64,000 nucleotides of DNA from Gordonia heveisoli. GTDB taxonomy: Bacteria; Actinomycetota; Actinomycetes; Mycobacteriales; Mycobacteriaceae. The notes below the pieces were generated by a model. That model made no database searches. It saw only the letters and a list, made by a program, of their open reading frames with translations, and was not told where the DNA came from. The stretch covers positions 124,001-188,000 of the forward strand of contig NZ_JASXSH010000009.1 of NCBI RefSeq assembly GCF_030315745.1, in the 5' to 3' direction. Positions 8,580 to 17,256 of the stretch are shown in pieces. A program made the translations under genes and the position numbers. The number at the start of each line of letters is the position of its first letter. The stretch's first letter is position 1.

Positions 8580-9586
8580 GTGTTCTTCCTCTTCCTCGGC
8601 CACGCGACCAGCGCCGTCGCAACCGTGACAATCCCCGCACCGACCAGCAGCCAGGGCAACGCCCGGAATCCGGAGACCCCGACGCCTGCGGTGGCGTCAT
8701 TGAGGTCCGCCAGCGCCCGATAGTTGTCGATGTTGTCGTTCACGTCGCCGACCAGACGAGCGAGATCGCCCGACACGGTGGACCAGTTCTGCTGCAACGC
8801 AGCGACTTTCTCGCGATCTGGCCCCGGCGCGGCAACCGCACGAAAATCGGTGTCGAGTACCCCCATCGCACTGACGACCACCACGAAGTCGTTCTGCAGC
8901 ACGCGCACCTGGGCCGGGTTCATCACCGGCGCGAGGTTGCCGACCAACCGGTCACCTGCCCCCGCCGCGGACGCCAACCCACCCAGAAACGGCGTGAGCG
9001 CCAAGGTCGTACCAGCCACCATGGTCGCCACGAGCGCGCGGACCGCGGCCCGGCGCCCACCCACCAGGACCACTGCTCCGGCCACGATCGCGACGAGTCC
9101 GACGACGAAGAGCAGGAACGGGATTCGATCCAGGCCACCCACCGTCGAGAGCCGGCGATGATCGGCCACCGACGTGGTGATCCGGGACAACAGGTCATCG
9201 GCGCGGGCGCTGATCGCGGGAGCCTGTCTGCGGAAGTCGTCCACCGCCGGAAAATCCTGTGGCGACAGATGTTCGGCCGTATAGATGCGGTCGAGACCCA
9301 CACCCGCCGCACGTAGCAGAGCCACGTCGGACCGATAGCCGGCCATCGCGTCGACCTGCAGGTGCGGTTCGAAGGTGTCGAGCATCTGGCGCCCCGCGGC
9401 GACGTCGCCGAAGATCCCGCCGGCGAGCGTCCCGATGCTCAGCACCACACCGACAACCAGCAGCGCGATCCCCGCAATCCGGTTGCGGTGGAACCGGGTC
9501 GCGACGCCGCGGGTGATGGCAGGCGCCGACGGCAGCGCGAGCACCGGCCCGGCGGCGTCGGCCCCGTCAGCCGTTGCGACGGACAC
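8576..9586 (-). CDS. four-helix membrane protein of the exported-protein/ABC chain
   Basis: A 336-residue integral membrane protein. Hydrophobic helices lie at about 37-59, 155-176, 184-205 and 309-329. The pattern leaves two soluble regions of about 95 and 100 residues (60-154 and 206-308), both rich in predicted helix and charged residues, which would be on the same, probably outer, side. It ends in a basic RKRKNT tail. It overlaps the upstream gene by 20 bases and the lipoprotein gene by four. No family recognised. Layout resembles sensor or channel-scaffold proteins but no catalytic or sensory motif was seen. Confidence 0.72.
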   Translation of the reverse strand: MSVATADGADAAGPVLALPSAPAITRGVATRFHRNRIAGIALLVVGVVLSIGTLAGGIFGDVAAGRQMLDTFEPHLQVDAMAGYRSDVALLRAAGVGLDRIYTAEHLSPQDFPAVDDFRRQAPAISARADDLLSRITTSVADHRRLSTVGGLDRIPFLLFVVGLVAIVAGAVVLVGGRRAAVRALVATMVAGTTLALTPFLGGLASAAGAGDRLVGNLAPVMNPAQVRVLQNDFVVVVSAMGVLDTDFRAVAAPGPDREKVAALQQNWSTVSGDLARLVGDVNDNIDNYRALADLNDATAGVGVSGFRALPWLLVGAGIVTVATALVAWPRKRKNT

Positions 9587-10652
9587 GGCCGAACAGGCGG
9601 TCGGCGTTGGTCAGGACGGCGGTGGCGATGACGGTCAGCAACACCAGCGCCGCGACGAACCAGCGATTGGCGGTCAGATCGTCGCTCTTGTCCGCCTTGA
9701 CGATGACATTGTTCGCCACCGTCGGCGGCGCCTGCGCGGCCGCCGGGGCCACCGCCTGTGGCGTTACGCCCGACCGTGGATCGGCCGGAACGGGTGCGGG
9801 CTGTCCCGGGACACCCGGCGCGGGGGCCGCCCCGGTTCCCTGGCCCGGTGTCACCGGTGCGGGCGCCGCCGCCGGGTGCGCACCCGACACCCGACCGGTC
9901 AGATGCCAGAGTCCGGTGAAGTTGTTGAACGGGCCACCCACGATCTGGCTGGTCCATTCGATGACATAGGTTCCGGTCGCCGCGTCGTACTGCCCGCGCA
10001 CCGGCGTCGTCTTTCCCGAATACTGCCCGCCCGGCTTCGGCGATCCCTGGTTGAACACCTGCTTGTTCCAGGTGACGCCGAACGCGCTCAGATCGCCGGT
10101 GATCCGGGTGCCGTCGATGTAGAGGCGGGGCGTCGAGGTGGACCGCCCGGTCTGCGGGTCCTGCGGGTTGGTCGCGGTCGCGAATCCGACGCCGTAGAAC
10201 TTGACCGGGCGGGTAACGCTGCCGGACAACGCGTTGCCCTGAGCGTCGAAAGCCTGCCCGGGCTGCGGCTGATATCCGCCGCTGCGCAGCCCGCCGTCGG
10301 TGCCGGGCGCGAGCAGGGTGATCGTCTTGTCCGAGCATGCCGATTCGCCGTTGGCCAGGAACGGCCCCGACGACGAGCCCTCGGGCAGGATCATCCGAAA
10401 GAATGAGCCGGTCGCCGAGCCGCCCGCGCACGAACCCGCACTGATCGACAGAACGCCGTTGATCGGGACCGGTGCGGCCGCAGCCGGACCGGCCGGAATG
10501 GCGGCGACGGCCAGCGACAGCGCGCCGGCCGCGACAGCGGTGAACGCTCTCGTTCCCGCTCGCCACCGGCCACCCGCCGTCCGACGAGCAGCGGTGACGC
10601 TGCGCCCTCTGATCCGCGTCGCAGTTACCCGTGTCATGAGTATCGCTGTCAT
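9567..10652 (-). CDS. exported, C-terminally membrane-anchored protein of unrecognised family (first gene of the chain)
   Basis: A 361-residue protein. The N-terminus is Arg-rich, followed by a hydrophobic core ending in AGPAAAAP, a plausible (possibly twin-arginine-like or Sec) signal peptide. A domain of about 170 residues then carries the motifs shared with the lipoprotein paralogue (FFRMI, GLRSGGYQPQP, EWTSQIVGGPFNNF, LWHLTG). Next comes a Pro/Ala/Gly-rich linker of roughly 60 residues and a C-terminal helix WFVAALVLLTVIATAVL followed by a basic tail. The ATG at 10652 is preceded by a GGGGGGAA purine run. This architecture recalls actinobacterial surface receptors, but the sequence does not match my recollection of HtaA heme-binding regions. 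Confidence 0.72.
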   Translation of the reverse strand: MTAILMTRVTATRIRGRSVTAARRTAGGRWRAGTRAFTAVAAGALSLAVAAIPAGPAAAAPVPINGVLSISAGSCAGGSATGSFFRMILPEGSSSGPFLANGESACSDKTITLLAPGTDGGLRSGGYQPQPGQAFDAQGNALSGSVTRPVKFYGVGFATATNPQDPQTGRSTSTPRLYIDGTRITGDLSAFGVTWNKQVFNQGSPKPGGQYSGKTTPVRGQYDAATGTYVIEWTSQIVGGPFNNFTGLWHLTGRVSGAHPAAAPAPVTPGQGTGAAPAPGVPGQPAPVPADPRSGVTPQAVAPAAAQAPPTVANNVIVKADKSDDLTANRWFVAALVLLTVIATAVLTNADRLFGRVRRNG

Positions 10653-10927
10653 CGTTTCCCCCCACCCCGGGGAGAACCCCAAGATCATTTCTCGTCGCAT
10701 GTCGGTCGATGCGGCCACCGGACCCATGCGCCGGGCCGGTCTCCCGATTAAGGCATCGCCAACCTCCGGTCCACAATCGCTAAAACCAGCCGGCGCAAAA
10801 CCTGCGACCAGGACCGTGATGCTCACCACGTCGTGCGGACCGGTCACCTGAGCGTCCGCGGCGGCCGGCACCGTGTCTGCCGCGACTCGGCAAGCAGAAG
10901 AGTCACGATCGTCGTAGCGTTTCTGGG

Positions 10928-12286
10928 GTGAGCCCGCCGACGCTGATCGAGAACGCCCACGTCATCACGGTCGACGCCCGGCGCCGGGAACTGCGGGGTG
11001 GGTCGGTGTTGATCGACGGGGCATCGATCGTCGCGATCAATCCCGATCCGGGAGAGATTCCCGTCGAGGTGAACCGCGTCGATGGGACCGATGCGGTGCT
11101 GACCCCCGGGCTGGTCAACACCCACCACCATCTCTATCAGTGGATCACTCGTGGACTGGCCGCCGATCACAACCGCTTCCAGTGGCTGACGACGCTCTAC
11201 CCGATCTGGGCAGGCATCGACGCAGACGCGGTGTCCGCGGCCGCTCTCGGCGGCCTGAGTGCGCTGGCGCTGTCCGGCGCTACGACGACGACCGACCACC
11301 ACTACGTCTTCCCGCACGACGGCGGCGATCTGCTCGGCGCGGAGATCGGGGCCGCGGCCGAGCTCGGGTTGCGTTTCGACGCCACCCGCGGATCCATGGA
11401 CCGCTCACGCAAGGACGGTGGGCTGCCCCCGGATTCGGTGGTGCAGACGATCGACGAGATCCTGGCGGCGAGCGCCGTTGCGGTGTCCCGATGGCATGAT
11501 CGGCGCCCCGGAGCGATGGTCCGCATCGGACTCGCGCCGTGCTCGCCGTTCTCGGTCAGCACCGACCTGCTGCGCGAATCGGCGCTCCTGGCCCGCGAAC
11601 TCGGCGTGCGCATGCACACCCACCTGGCCGAGTCCACCGATGAGGACGACTACTGCGCAGAGCAGTTCGGCTGCACCCCACTGCAATACATGGAGTCGGT
11701 GGGGTGGATCGGTGACGATGTCTGGTTCGCGCACGGCATCGAGTTCGACGACGACGAGATCGCGCGGCTCGCGGCCGCCGGAACCGGAATCGCCCACTGC
11801 CCAACCTCCAACGCCCGCCTCGGCAACGGCATCTGCCGAACTCGCGACCTCCTCGACGCCGGCGTCCCGGTCGGGCTCGGTGTCGACGGCGCCGCATCCA
11901 ACGAATCAGCCCGCCTGCTCGACGAAGCACACCAGGCCGTCCTGATGGCGCGCGCCAGGGGCGGTCCGACAGCGCTGACCACGCGGACCGCGATCGAGCT
12001 GGCCACCATCGGCGGCGCACGAGTTCTCGGTCGGGACGCCGAGATCGGTTCTATCGAGGTGGGCAAATTCGCCGACCTCGTGCTGTGGGATCTGGGAACC
12101 ATCAGCCACCGCGGGATCGACGATCCGGTCGCCGCCCTCGTGCTGGGCGCCCAACCACCGATCCGCGGGTCGTGGGTACACGGTAATCGGATCGTCGCCG
12201 ACGGCGAGCTACTGACCGTCGACGTCGGCGAGGTCGCCGCCGACGTGGCCGACCAGCATCGCCGGCTACTCGAACGGGCCGGGTGA
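10928..12286 (+). CDS. 8-oxoguanine deaminase-like amidohydrolase
   Basis: A 452-residue cytoplasmic metal-dependent amidohydrolase. The N-terminal metal pair is in NTHHHLYQW, followed by HTHLAES, the catalytic region AHGIEFDDDEIARLA, HCPTSNARLGNG, and the metal-binding Asp in LGVDGAASNES. This set fits the atrazine chlorohydrolase/guanine deaminase branch, and the THHHLYQW and GLGVDGAASNES blocks fit bacterial 8-oxoguanine deaminases. Family knowledge: these convert 8-oxoguanine to urate. Clustering with a xanthine dehydrogenase-type enzyme supports purine catabolism. GTG start at 10928; the gene is followed four bases later by the FAD subunit gene. Confidence 0.78.
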   Translation: MSPPTLIENAHVITVDARRRELRGGSVLIDGASIVAINPDPGEIPVEVNRVDGTDAVLTPGLVNTHHHLYQWITRGLAADHNRFQWLTTLYPIWAGIDADAVSAAALGGLSALALSGATTTTDHHYVFPHDGGDLLGAEIGAAAELGLRFDATRGSMDRSRKDGGLPPDSVVQTIDEILAASAVAVSRWHDRRPGAMVRIGLAPCSPFSVSTDLLRESALLARELGVRMHTHLAESTDEDDYCAEQFGCTPLQYMESVGWIGDDVWFAHGIEFDDDEIARLAAAGTGIAHCPTSNARLGNGICRTRDLLDAGVPVGLGVDGAASNESARLLDEAHQAVLMARARGGPTALTTRTAIELATIGGARVLGRDAEIGSIEVGKFADLVLWDLGTISHRGIDDPVAALVLGAQPPIRGSWVHGNRIVADGELLTVDVGEVAADVADQHRRLLERAG

Positions 12287-12290
12287 CCTC

Positions 12291-13109
12291 ATGGACCTGC
12301 ACACCATCACCGGATACCGATTCGCCCGCACCCGGGCCGATCTCACGCTGGCACCCGGCGAGCGGATTCTCGCCGGCGGGACCTGGCTGTTCTCCGAGCC
12401 CCAGCCCGCGGTCACTGGTCTGGTCGACATCAGCTCGATGGACTGGCCGGCCACCGAGGACCTCGCCGACGGTGGTCTGCGCGTCGCCGCGACCTGCACC
12501 ATCGCCGAACTCGCCGACGTGACCGCACAACCGTTCTGGCAGGCACACCCGCTCCTGAATCAGTGCGCGCACGCGTTGCTCGCGTCCTTCAAGATCTGGC
12601 GGACGGCCACCGTCGGCGGGAACATCTGCCGGTCTTTCGCGGCGGCCTCGATGGTGTCCCTGGCCGTCGGCCTGGACGCCACCGCGCATGTGTGGACACC
12701 GGACGGCGGTACTCGTGATCTCCCGGTGGCCGAGTTGATCACCGGCAACGGGACCAATTCCCTCGACGACGGGGAAGTCCTGCGCGCCATCGACATCCCC
12801 GGGTCTGCGCTTCGGTCGCAGACCGCGTTCCGCCGAATCGCCCTCGCTGAATACGGCCGGTCTGGCACGGTGGTGACCGGACGCCTCGCTCCCGACGGCG
12901 GCGTCGTCGTCGGTGTCACGGCGGCCACCTGGCGGCCGCATGTGCTGCGCTATCCGGCGCTCCCCGACCCCGCCACGCTGCGCGCCGACGTCGGCTCCCT
13001 CGACGACTACTACACCGATCCGCTCGGCAACGCCGACTGGCGGCGGGCGACGGCGACGGAGTTCGCCGAAGAGATCCGCGCCGAGCTGGCCACCGGGGGG
13101 TCGCGATGA
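12291..13109 (+). CDS. FAD-binding subunit of a xanthine dehydrogenase-family molybdoenzyme
   Basis: A 272-residue protein with the FAD-binding features of molybdopterin dehydrogenase medium subunits: GGTWLF near the N-terminus and [17 protein letters not shown] in the middle. It should pass electrons from the iron-sulfur clusters to NAD or another acceptor. The ATG at 12291 follows the amidohydrolase stop closely. Its own stop overlaps the next start as ATGA (13106-13109), which implies coupled translation with the partner subunit. Confidence 0.85.
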   Translation: MDLHTITGYRFARTRADLTLAPGERILAGGTWLFSEPQPAVTGLVDISSMDWPATEDLADGGLRVAATCTIAELADVTAQPFWQAHPLLNQCAHALLASFKIWRTATVGGNICRSFAAASMVSLAVGLDATAHVWTPDGGTRDLPVAELITGNGTNSLDDGEVLRAIDIPGSALRSQTAFRRIALAEYGRSGTVVTGRLAPDGGVVVGVTAATWRPHVLRYPALPDPATLRADVGSLDDYYTDPLGNADWRRATATEFAEEIRAELATGGSR

Positions 13110-15922
13110 GGTTCGAGATCAACGGCGAAAACGTCGATGCCTCCCCCACCCCGGGACAGTGTCTGCGCACGCTACTACGTGAACACGGTCATTTCGAGGT
13201 CAAAAAGGGCTGCGACGCAGGCGATTGTGGCGCCTGCTCGGTCCTCGTCGACGGCGCCCCGGTGCATTCGTGTATCTACCCGGCACAGCGGGCCGCCGGG
13301 CGTGCGGTCACCACGGTGGCCGGCCTGGGCACACCCGACGACCTGCACGCCACCCAGCGCGCCTTCGTCGACAATTTCGGATTCCAGTGTGGATTCTGCA
13401 CCGCCGGGATGATCGTCACCGCATCGACACTCGGCCCAGACGACCTCGACGACCTACCCCGGCGGATGAAGGGAAATCTCTGCCGCTGCACCGGTTATCG
13501 GTCGATCCGGGACTCGATCACGGCCGCCGTCCGCACGGAGACCTGCGAGCCGACCGCGAGCGGCCCCACAGCCGGGTCATCCGACAGCCACCTCGTCGGG
13601 ACCTCGACACATCCGCTCGCCGCACGTCGCGTCGTGACCGGCACCGAGCCGTACACCATGGACGTCGACGTCGACGGCGCGCTGGTGATCCGGGTGCTGC
13701 CTGCGACTGTCGCGCATGCGCGCATCCGCGCCATCGACATCTCCGCAGCCGCCGCGTTGCCGGGTGTCGAAGCCGTTCTGACGCACGAGAATGTCCGCAC
13801 CCGAAGATTCTCGACGGGCCGCCATGAGCATCGCGAGGACGATCCCGACGACACCCTCGTCTTCGATCCGGTCGTCCGCTTCGTCGGGCAGCGCGTGGCG
13901 GCGGTGGTGGCGATCAGCGCCGCCGTCGCCGAAGCCGCCTGCGCACTGATCGCCGTCGACTACGCCGAGTTGCCCGCGGTCTTCGATCCCGAGGAGGCCC
14001 GTCGTCCCGGTGTCCCGCTGCTGCATCCCGATCGCACGCCGATCGACCGGGTCGCCGAGGCCGATCGCAATGTGGTGGCGGCCTTCCATCAGGGATTCGG
14101 CGGTGACGCCGACGCCGCGCTCGCCGCGTCGGCGTTCCGGGTGACCGGAACCTGGCGCACAGCGCGGGTGTCGCACGCCCAGTTGGAAACCCACGGCAGC
14201 ATCGGCTGGATCGACGACGACGGCCGGCTGGTGATCCGGACGAGTACCCAGGTGCCATTTCTCGTCCGCGACGAACTCGCGCTGCTGCTGGACCTGCCCA
14301 CCGACCAGATCCGGGTCTTCTCCGCACGAGTCGGTGGCGGGTTCGGCGGCAAGCAGGAGATGCTCACCGAGGATCTGGTTGCGGTGGCCACGCTGCGGAC
14401 CGGTCGGCCATGCGTCTACGAGATGAGCCGCACCGACGAGATGACCCGCACCACATGGCGACATCCGTTCCGGGTGGACGTCGAACTCGGCGCCGACGCG
14501 GACGGGGTACTGACCGCGATGAAGGTCGACGTCCTGTCCGACACGGGTGCCTACGGCAATCACGCCATCGGCGTCATGTTCCACGCCTGCGCGGAGTCGG
14601 TGTCGGTGTACAACTGCCCGGTCAAACGCATCGACGCCGAGGCGGTGTACACCAACAACCCACCGTCGGGCGCCTTCCGCGGCTACGGCCTCGGGCAGGT
14701 CATCTTCGCGATCGAGTCCGCGATCGACGAACTGGCGGTGAAAGCCGGTGTCGACCCGTTCCGGATGCGTCGGATCAACGCGGTGGCCGAGGGCGACCCA
14801 CTACTCATCGCCCACGCCGATCCCGAACCCGACCTGATCTACGGCAGTTACGGGCTCGACCAGTGTCTCGATCTCGCCGAAGCCGCCCTGGCCCGCGGCA
14901 ACGGGGTCGCGGCGCCGGACGGACCCGGTTGGGCGGTCGGCGAGGGCATGGCCATCGCGGCCATCGCGACGTTGGCCCCGCGCGGTCACCACTCGCACGC
15001 CGAAGTCGCGCTCGACGCCGACGGCATCTACCACATCGGGGTCGGCACAAGTGAATTCGGCAACGGCACCACCACGGTGCACAGCCAGATCGCGGCGACC
15101 GTACTGCACACCACTGCCGACCGGATCCGGTTGAGTCACGGCGACACCGACGCCGCCCCCTACGACACCGGCGCCTTCGCCTCGGCGGGTATCACGGTGG
15201 CGGGAAAGGCGGTCAACGCGGCCTGTACCGCTTTGTCGGAGGCACTGCTGACGGCCGCGATCGCACATACCGGATGCGCACCCGAACATGTACTCCTCGA
15301 CGCCGACGGCGTGCTGGCCGCGGGCCGGCGGATCGGTTTCGGGCAGCTCATCGAGATGGCTTCGACCTTCGACGCGTCCACTGCCGATGCTCCGGCCGCC
15401 CCGACCGTGGTCCGTCGCGACGGTCGACTCGTCGCGGTCGGACGCGAGGACGGCGCGTTGCGGTCGATCGCCTTCAATGTGCAGGCGTTCCGCGTCGCGG
15501 TACACCGCCCGACCGGTGTCGTGCGGATTCTGCAATCGGTCCAGGCCGCCGACGCCGGAACGGTGATGAACCCGCAGCAGTGTCTCGGTCAGGTCGAGGG
15601 CGGCGTCGCGCAGGGTATCGGCTCGGCGCTCTACGAGGAGATCATGCTCGACGGCAAGGGCACCGCACTGACCTCGGTGTTCCGCACCTATCGAGTGCCA
15701 CAGATGGCGGACATCCCGGTGACCGAGGTCTACTTCGCCGACACCAGCGACGATCTGGGACCATTCGGGGCGAAGTCGATGAGCGAATCCCCCTACAATC
15801 CGGTCGCCCCGGCGCTGGCCAACGCCATCCGGCGCGCCATCGGGGTACGGCCCACCGAGTTGCCGATGTCACGCGACCGGGTCTGGCGGCTCGCGGCTGA
15901 TTCACCGGAGGTTTCCGGGTGA
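13106..15922 (+). CDS. xanthine dehydrogenase-type subunit: [2Fe-2S] domain fused to molybdopterin-binding domain
   Basis: A 938-residue fusion. Residues 1 to about 160 are the iron-sulfur module: [11 protein letters not shown] with a later Cys in VHSC for the plant-type cluster, then CGFCTAGMI and [12 protein letters not shown] for the second cluster. The rest is the molybdopterin module: [22 protein letters not shown], and near the C-terminus [20 protein letters not shown], in which the Glu aligns with the catalytic Glu of xanthine oxidases. Many bacteria encode these two parts as separate genes. With the preceding FAD subunit it makes a complete enzyme. No XdhC-type maturation gene lies next to it. 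Substrate inferred as a purine from the neighbouring deaminase. Confidence 0.85.
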   Translation: MRFEINGENVDASPTPGQCLRTLLREHGHFEVKKGCDAGDCGACSVLVDGAPVHSCIYPAQRAAGRAVTTVAGLGTPDDLHATQRAFVDNFGFQCGFCTAGMIVTASTLGPDDLDDLPRRMKGNLCRCTGYRSIRDSITAAVRTETCEPTASGPTAGSSDSHLVGTSTHPLAARRVVTGTEPYTMDVDVDGALVIRVLPATVAHARIRAIDISAAAALPGVEAVLTHENVRTRRFSTGRHEHREDDPDDTLVFDPVVRFVGQRVAAVVAISAAVAEAACALIAVDYAELPAVFDPEEARRPGVPLLHPDRTPIDRVAEADRNVVAAFHQGFGGDADAALAASAFRVTGTWRTARVSHAQLETHGSIGWIDDDGRLVIRTSTQVPFLVRDELALLLDLPTDQIRVFSARVGGGFGGKQEMLTEDLVAVATLRTGRPCVYEMSRTDEMTRTTWRHPFRVDVELGADADGVLTAMKVDVLSDTGAYGNHAIGVMFHACAESVSVYNCPVKRIDAEAVYTNNPPSGAFRGYGLGQVIFAIESAIDELAVKAGVDPFRMRRINAVAEGDPLLIAHADPEPDLIYGSYGLDQCLDLAEAALARGNGVAAPDGPGWAVGEGMAIAAIATLAPRGHHSHAEVALDADGIYHIGVGTSEFGNGTTTVHSQIAATVLHTTADRIRLSHGDTDAAPYDTGAFASAGITVAGKAVNAACTALSEALLTAAIAHTGCAPEHVLLDADGVLAAGRRIGFGQLIEMASTFDASTADAPAAPTVVRRDGRLVAVGREDGALRSIAFNVQAFRVAVHRPTGVVRILQSVQAADAGTVMNPQQCLGQVEGGVAQGIGSALYEEIMLDGKGTALTSVFRTYRVPQMADIPVTEVYFADTSDDLGPFGAKSMSESPYNPVAPALANAIRRAIGVRPTELPMSRDRVWRLAADSPEVSG

Positions 15923-16002
15923 TCCGGTCACAAGGTTTCGGCGACCCGAACTCTTTGTTTCGTTCCGCTTGAAACCGCGGCGTCGATGTGCCAGATTGAG
16001 GC

Positions 16003-17247
16003 ATGGCATCGCTCCGCGCAGCGCAGTACACGCCGAGTTCGGCGAAGGTTCGCAACGCCGCCCTCCTTGGTCCGGCATTCGTCGCCGCCATCGCGTATGT
16101 CGACCCGGGAAACGTCGCGGCGAACATCACCGCGGGCGCACGCTACGGATTCCTGCTGGTGTGGGTCCTGGTGATGGCCAATGTCATCGCCATGCTCATC
16201 CAGTATCAGTCGGCCAAACTCGGCATCGTCACCGGACGGAGCCTGCCCGCCCTGCTTGGTGACCGATTGTCGAAAAACAGTCGGCGCGCCTACTGGATTC
16301 AGGCCGAAATCGTCGCCGCAGCAACCGATCTCGCCGAGATCGTCGGCGGTGCGATCGCACTGCAACTACTCTTCGACCTTCCGCTGGTCGTGGGCGGACT
16401 GATCGTCGGCGTGGTCTCGATGGTCATCCTGCTGTTGCAGAACCCGCGGCAGCAGCGGGTGTTCGAACGCGTGATCCTGACCTTGCTCGCGGTCGTTGTG
16501 GTCGGCTTCCTCACCGGCTTGGTCATCAATCCACCACCGGCCGCCGACGTCCTCGGCGGGATGATCCCGCGACTCGACGGCCCGGAGACCGTCCTGCTCG
16601 CGGCCAGCATGCTCGGTGCGACGGTGATGCCGCACGCGATCTACCTGCATTCATCGCTGGTGATCGACCGGCACGGCAGCAACCACAGCACCGCCGAGAA
16701 GCGCAGGCTGGTCCAGGTGACGAAACTCGACGTCGTCGTCGCGCTGTTGATCGCGGGCGTCGTGAACATCTCGCTGCTGTTGCTTGCCGCCCAGAACCTG
16801 CGCGGCAAAGAGGGCACCGACACCATCGACGGCGCCTACGACGCGGTACACGCCGAGATGGGTCCCGTGGTGGCAACGGTTTTCGCCATCGGACTTCTGG
16901 CCTCCGGACTCGCCGCCACCTCGGTCGGCTCCTATGCGGGCGCTTCGATCATGCAGGGACTGTTGCACATCCGGGTGCCGCTGCTCGTGCGCCGCACCGT
17001 TGTCCTGATCCCGGCGCTGGCCGTGCTCTGGGTCGGCGTCGAGCCGACCTGGGCGCTGGTGATCAGCCAGGTCGTCCTCAGCTTCGGGATACCGTTCGCG
17101 ATCATCCCGCTGGGTAGGCTGACCGCCAATCGGTCGGTGATGGGCGAATTCGCCGACGGACGACCGTTGCGCATCACCGCCGCGGCTGCCTCGGCGATCA
17201 TCGTGACGCTCAACATCGCGCTGATCGTGCTGATGATCGCCGAGTAG
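16003..17247 (+). CDS. mntH: NRAMP-family Mn2+/Fe2+ transporter MntH
   Basis: A 414-residue protein with about 11 membrane helices. Both metal-site motifs are present: DPGN in helix 1 (residues 34-37) and MPH (residues 209-211) in helix 6. This is the proton-coupled divalent metal importer family; manganese is the usual substrate. ATG at 16003 follows a weak GAGG. The 80-base upstream gap holds no operator I can identify. It ends convergently nine bases from the acyl-CoA dehydrogenase gene. Confidence 0.88.
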   Translation: MASLRAAQYTPSSAKVRNAALLGPAFVAAIAYVDPGNVAANITAGARYGFLLVWVLVMANVIAMLIQYQSAKLGIVTGRSLPALLGDRLSKNSRRAYWIQAEIVAAATDLAEIVGGAIALQLLFDLPLVVGGLIVGVVSMVILLLQNPRQQRVFERVILTLLAVVVVGFLTGLVINPPPAADVLGGMIPRLDGPETVLLAASMLGATVMPHAIYLHSSLVIDRHGSNHSTAEKRRLVQVTKLDVVVALLIAGVVNISLLLLAAQNLRGKEGTDTIDGAYDAVHAEMGPVVATVFAIGLLASGLAATSVGSYAGASIMQGLLHIRVPLLVRRTVVLIPALAVLWVGVEPTWALVISQVVLSFGIPFAIIPLGRLTANRSVMGEFADGRPLRITAAAASAIIVTLNIALIVLMIAE

Positions 17248-17256
17248 CCTGCTTGG

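Noticed and set aside
7752-10652. Calling the two paralogous exported proteins HtaA-type heme receptors because of their anchors and the ABC transporter next to them
   Set aside because: I could not match the conserved Tyr/His-containing HtaA blocks; the domain has almost no His, and the ABC permease is of ABC-2 rather than heme-importer type.
10653-10927. A regulatory RNA in the 275-base gap between the six-gene chain and the deaminase gene
   Set aside because: Only a GC-rich CCCCGGGG hairpin and no conserved leader pattern were seen; it probably just holds two divergent promoters.
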